This document shows positions 5,672-5,983 of a stretch of DNA of 5,983 bases, piece after piece. A model generated the notes under the pieces. The model did not search any database. It saw only the letters and a list, made by a program, of their open reading frames with translations, and had not been told where the DNA came from. Position numbers and translations under genes: made by a program. How positions within the stretch are numbered: position 1 is the first letter of the stretch; every line of letters starts with the position of its first letter. The stretch is from contig JAAEMC010001012.1 of assembly GCA_024225895.1 (NCBI GenBank), positions 1-5,983 of the forward strand, given 5' to 3'. The stretch is from Desulfobacteraceae bacterium (GTDB lineage Bacteria > Desulfobacterota > Desulfobacteria > Desulfobacterales > Desulfobacteraceae).

Positions 5672-5983
5672 ATGAAATCTAATTATACGATATTTTTATT
5701 TTGTATACTTTGTTTAGTATTGTCACTTATTAAACCATATACTGGTTTCACTTCAGAGGTGTCAAATTGTATATATTCTGTTGTCTCTCAAAACAATTTA
5801 ATTTCAAATTACAGAGTTGAGAATCAAGCGAATAAAGAATCAACGAAGAGGACTGTTTTTGTTTTATTTAATCATGGTAAAAAATCAATTGAATTTGGAT
5901 TCAATTGGTTTCTGAGGCATGACTACGGATGGGGGAAAGCTGTAAATGATTATTTGAAAAAATTCAATGAAATCATAGCAATG
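5672..5983 (+). CDS. Unrecognised protein with signal-peptide-like N-terminus, 3' end missing
   Basis: An ATG at 5672, preceded by GGAG at 5663-5666, opens a frame that stays open for 104 codons to the edge of the window. Residues 1-5 are short and polar with one lysine, and residues 6-20 (TIFLFCILCLVLSLI) are strongly hydrophobic. This indicates a signal peptide or single membrane anchor, so the protein is probably exported or membrane-attached. The visible mature part includes two patches of aromatic and charged residues, TVFVLFNHGKKSIEF (61-75) and FNWFLRHDYGWGKA (77-90). There is no domain I can name. The gene is more A+T-rich than the operon to its left and is transcribed away from it. 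The length and C-terminus are unknown. Confidence 0.6.
   Translation, partial: MKSNYTIFLFCILCLVLSLIKPYTGFTSEVSNCIYSVVSQNNLISNYRVENQANKESTKRTVFVLFNHGKKSIEFGFNWFLRHDYGWGKAVNDYLKKFNEIIAM

Overview
The window looks like a chromosomal accessory region from a moderately A+T-rich Gram-negative bacterium. The palindromic repeats at the left end (AGGGGACACA/TGTGTCCCCT, GGGGTCAGGCTTGAC and GGGCAGAC/GTCTGCCC types) resemble repeats I associate with Desulfobacterota, especially Desulfobacteraceae, and with REP-associated tyrosine transposases. That assignment is a recollection of repeat style plus general gene flavour, not a proven taxonomy.

Left part (1-318): no convincing gene. It is a mosaic of at least three different hairpin-forming repeats. 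It ends in a TATAGC-type motif that recurs in the intergenic space at about 2330. Next (319-2255) is a classic divergent pair: a LysR-type regulator on the minus strand and a ten-helix EamA/DMT exporter on the plus strand. They share a 116-bp control region in which the two predicted promoters face each other and overlap. An exact tandem 10-bp repeat lies against the exporter -35 box.

The 296-bp gap between the exporter and the converging hydrolase (2256-2551) holds a possible 150-bp MITE-like element with imperfect terminal inverted repeats, then a 13-bp-stem hairpin. From 2552 to 5092 three minus-strand genes read right to left: a DJ-1/PfpI protein resembling isonitrile hydratase (5092-4496), a GlxA-type AraC regulator whose sensor half is a paralogue of that protein (4458-3472), and an alpha/beta hydrolase (3325-2552). 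The first two are 37 bp apart and are very likely an operon. The hydrolase has a 146-bp leader and probably its own promoter. A perfect 12-bp palindrome just downstream of the predicted operon promoter is a good operator candidate.

The right end (5093-5671) is A+T-rich and mostly non-coding, with one doubtful 72-codon reading frame. It is followed by the start of an unrecognised gene with a signal-peptide-like N-terminus (5672 onward) that runs off the edge.

Functionally, two small-molecule modules lie side by side: a regulated efflux pair, and a regulated enzyme/sensor pair with a possible downstream hydrolase. Substrates cannot be read from the sequence. I found no phage, CRISPR, tRNA or rRNA genes and no intact transposase. 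No clearly novel system is evident; the most interesting points are the enzyme/sensor paralogue pair with its palindrome, the overlapping divergent promoters, and the repeat families.
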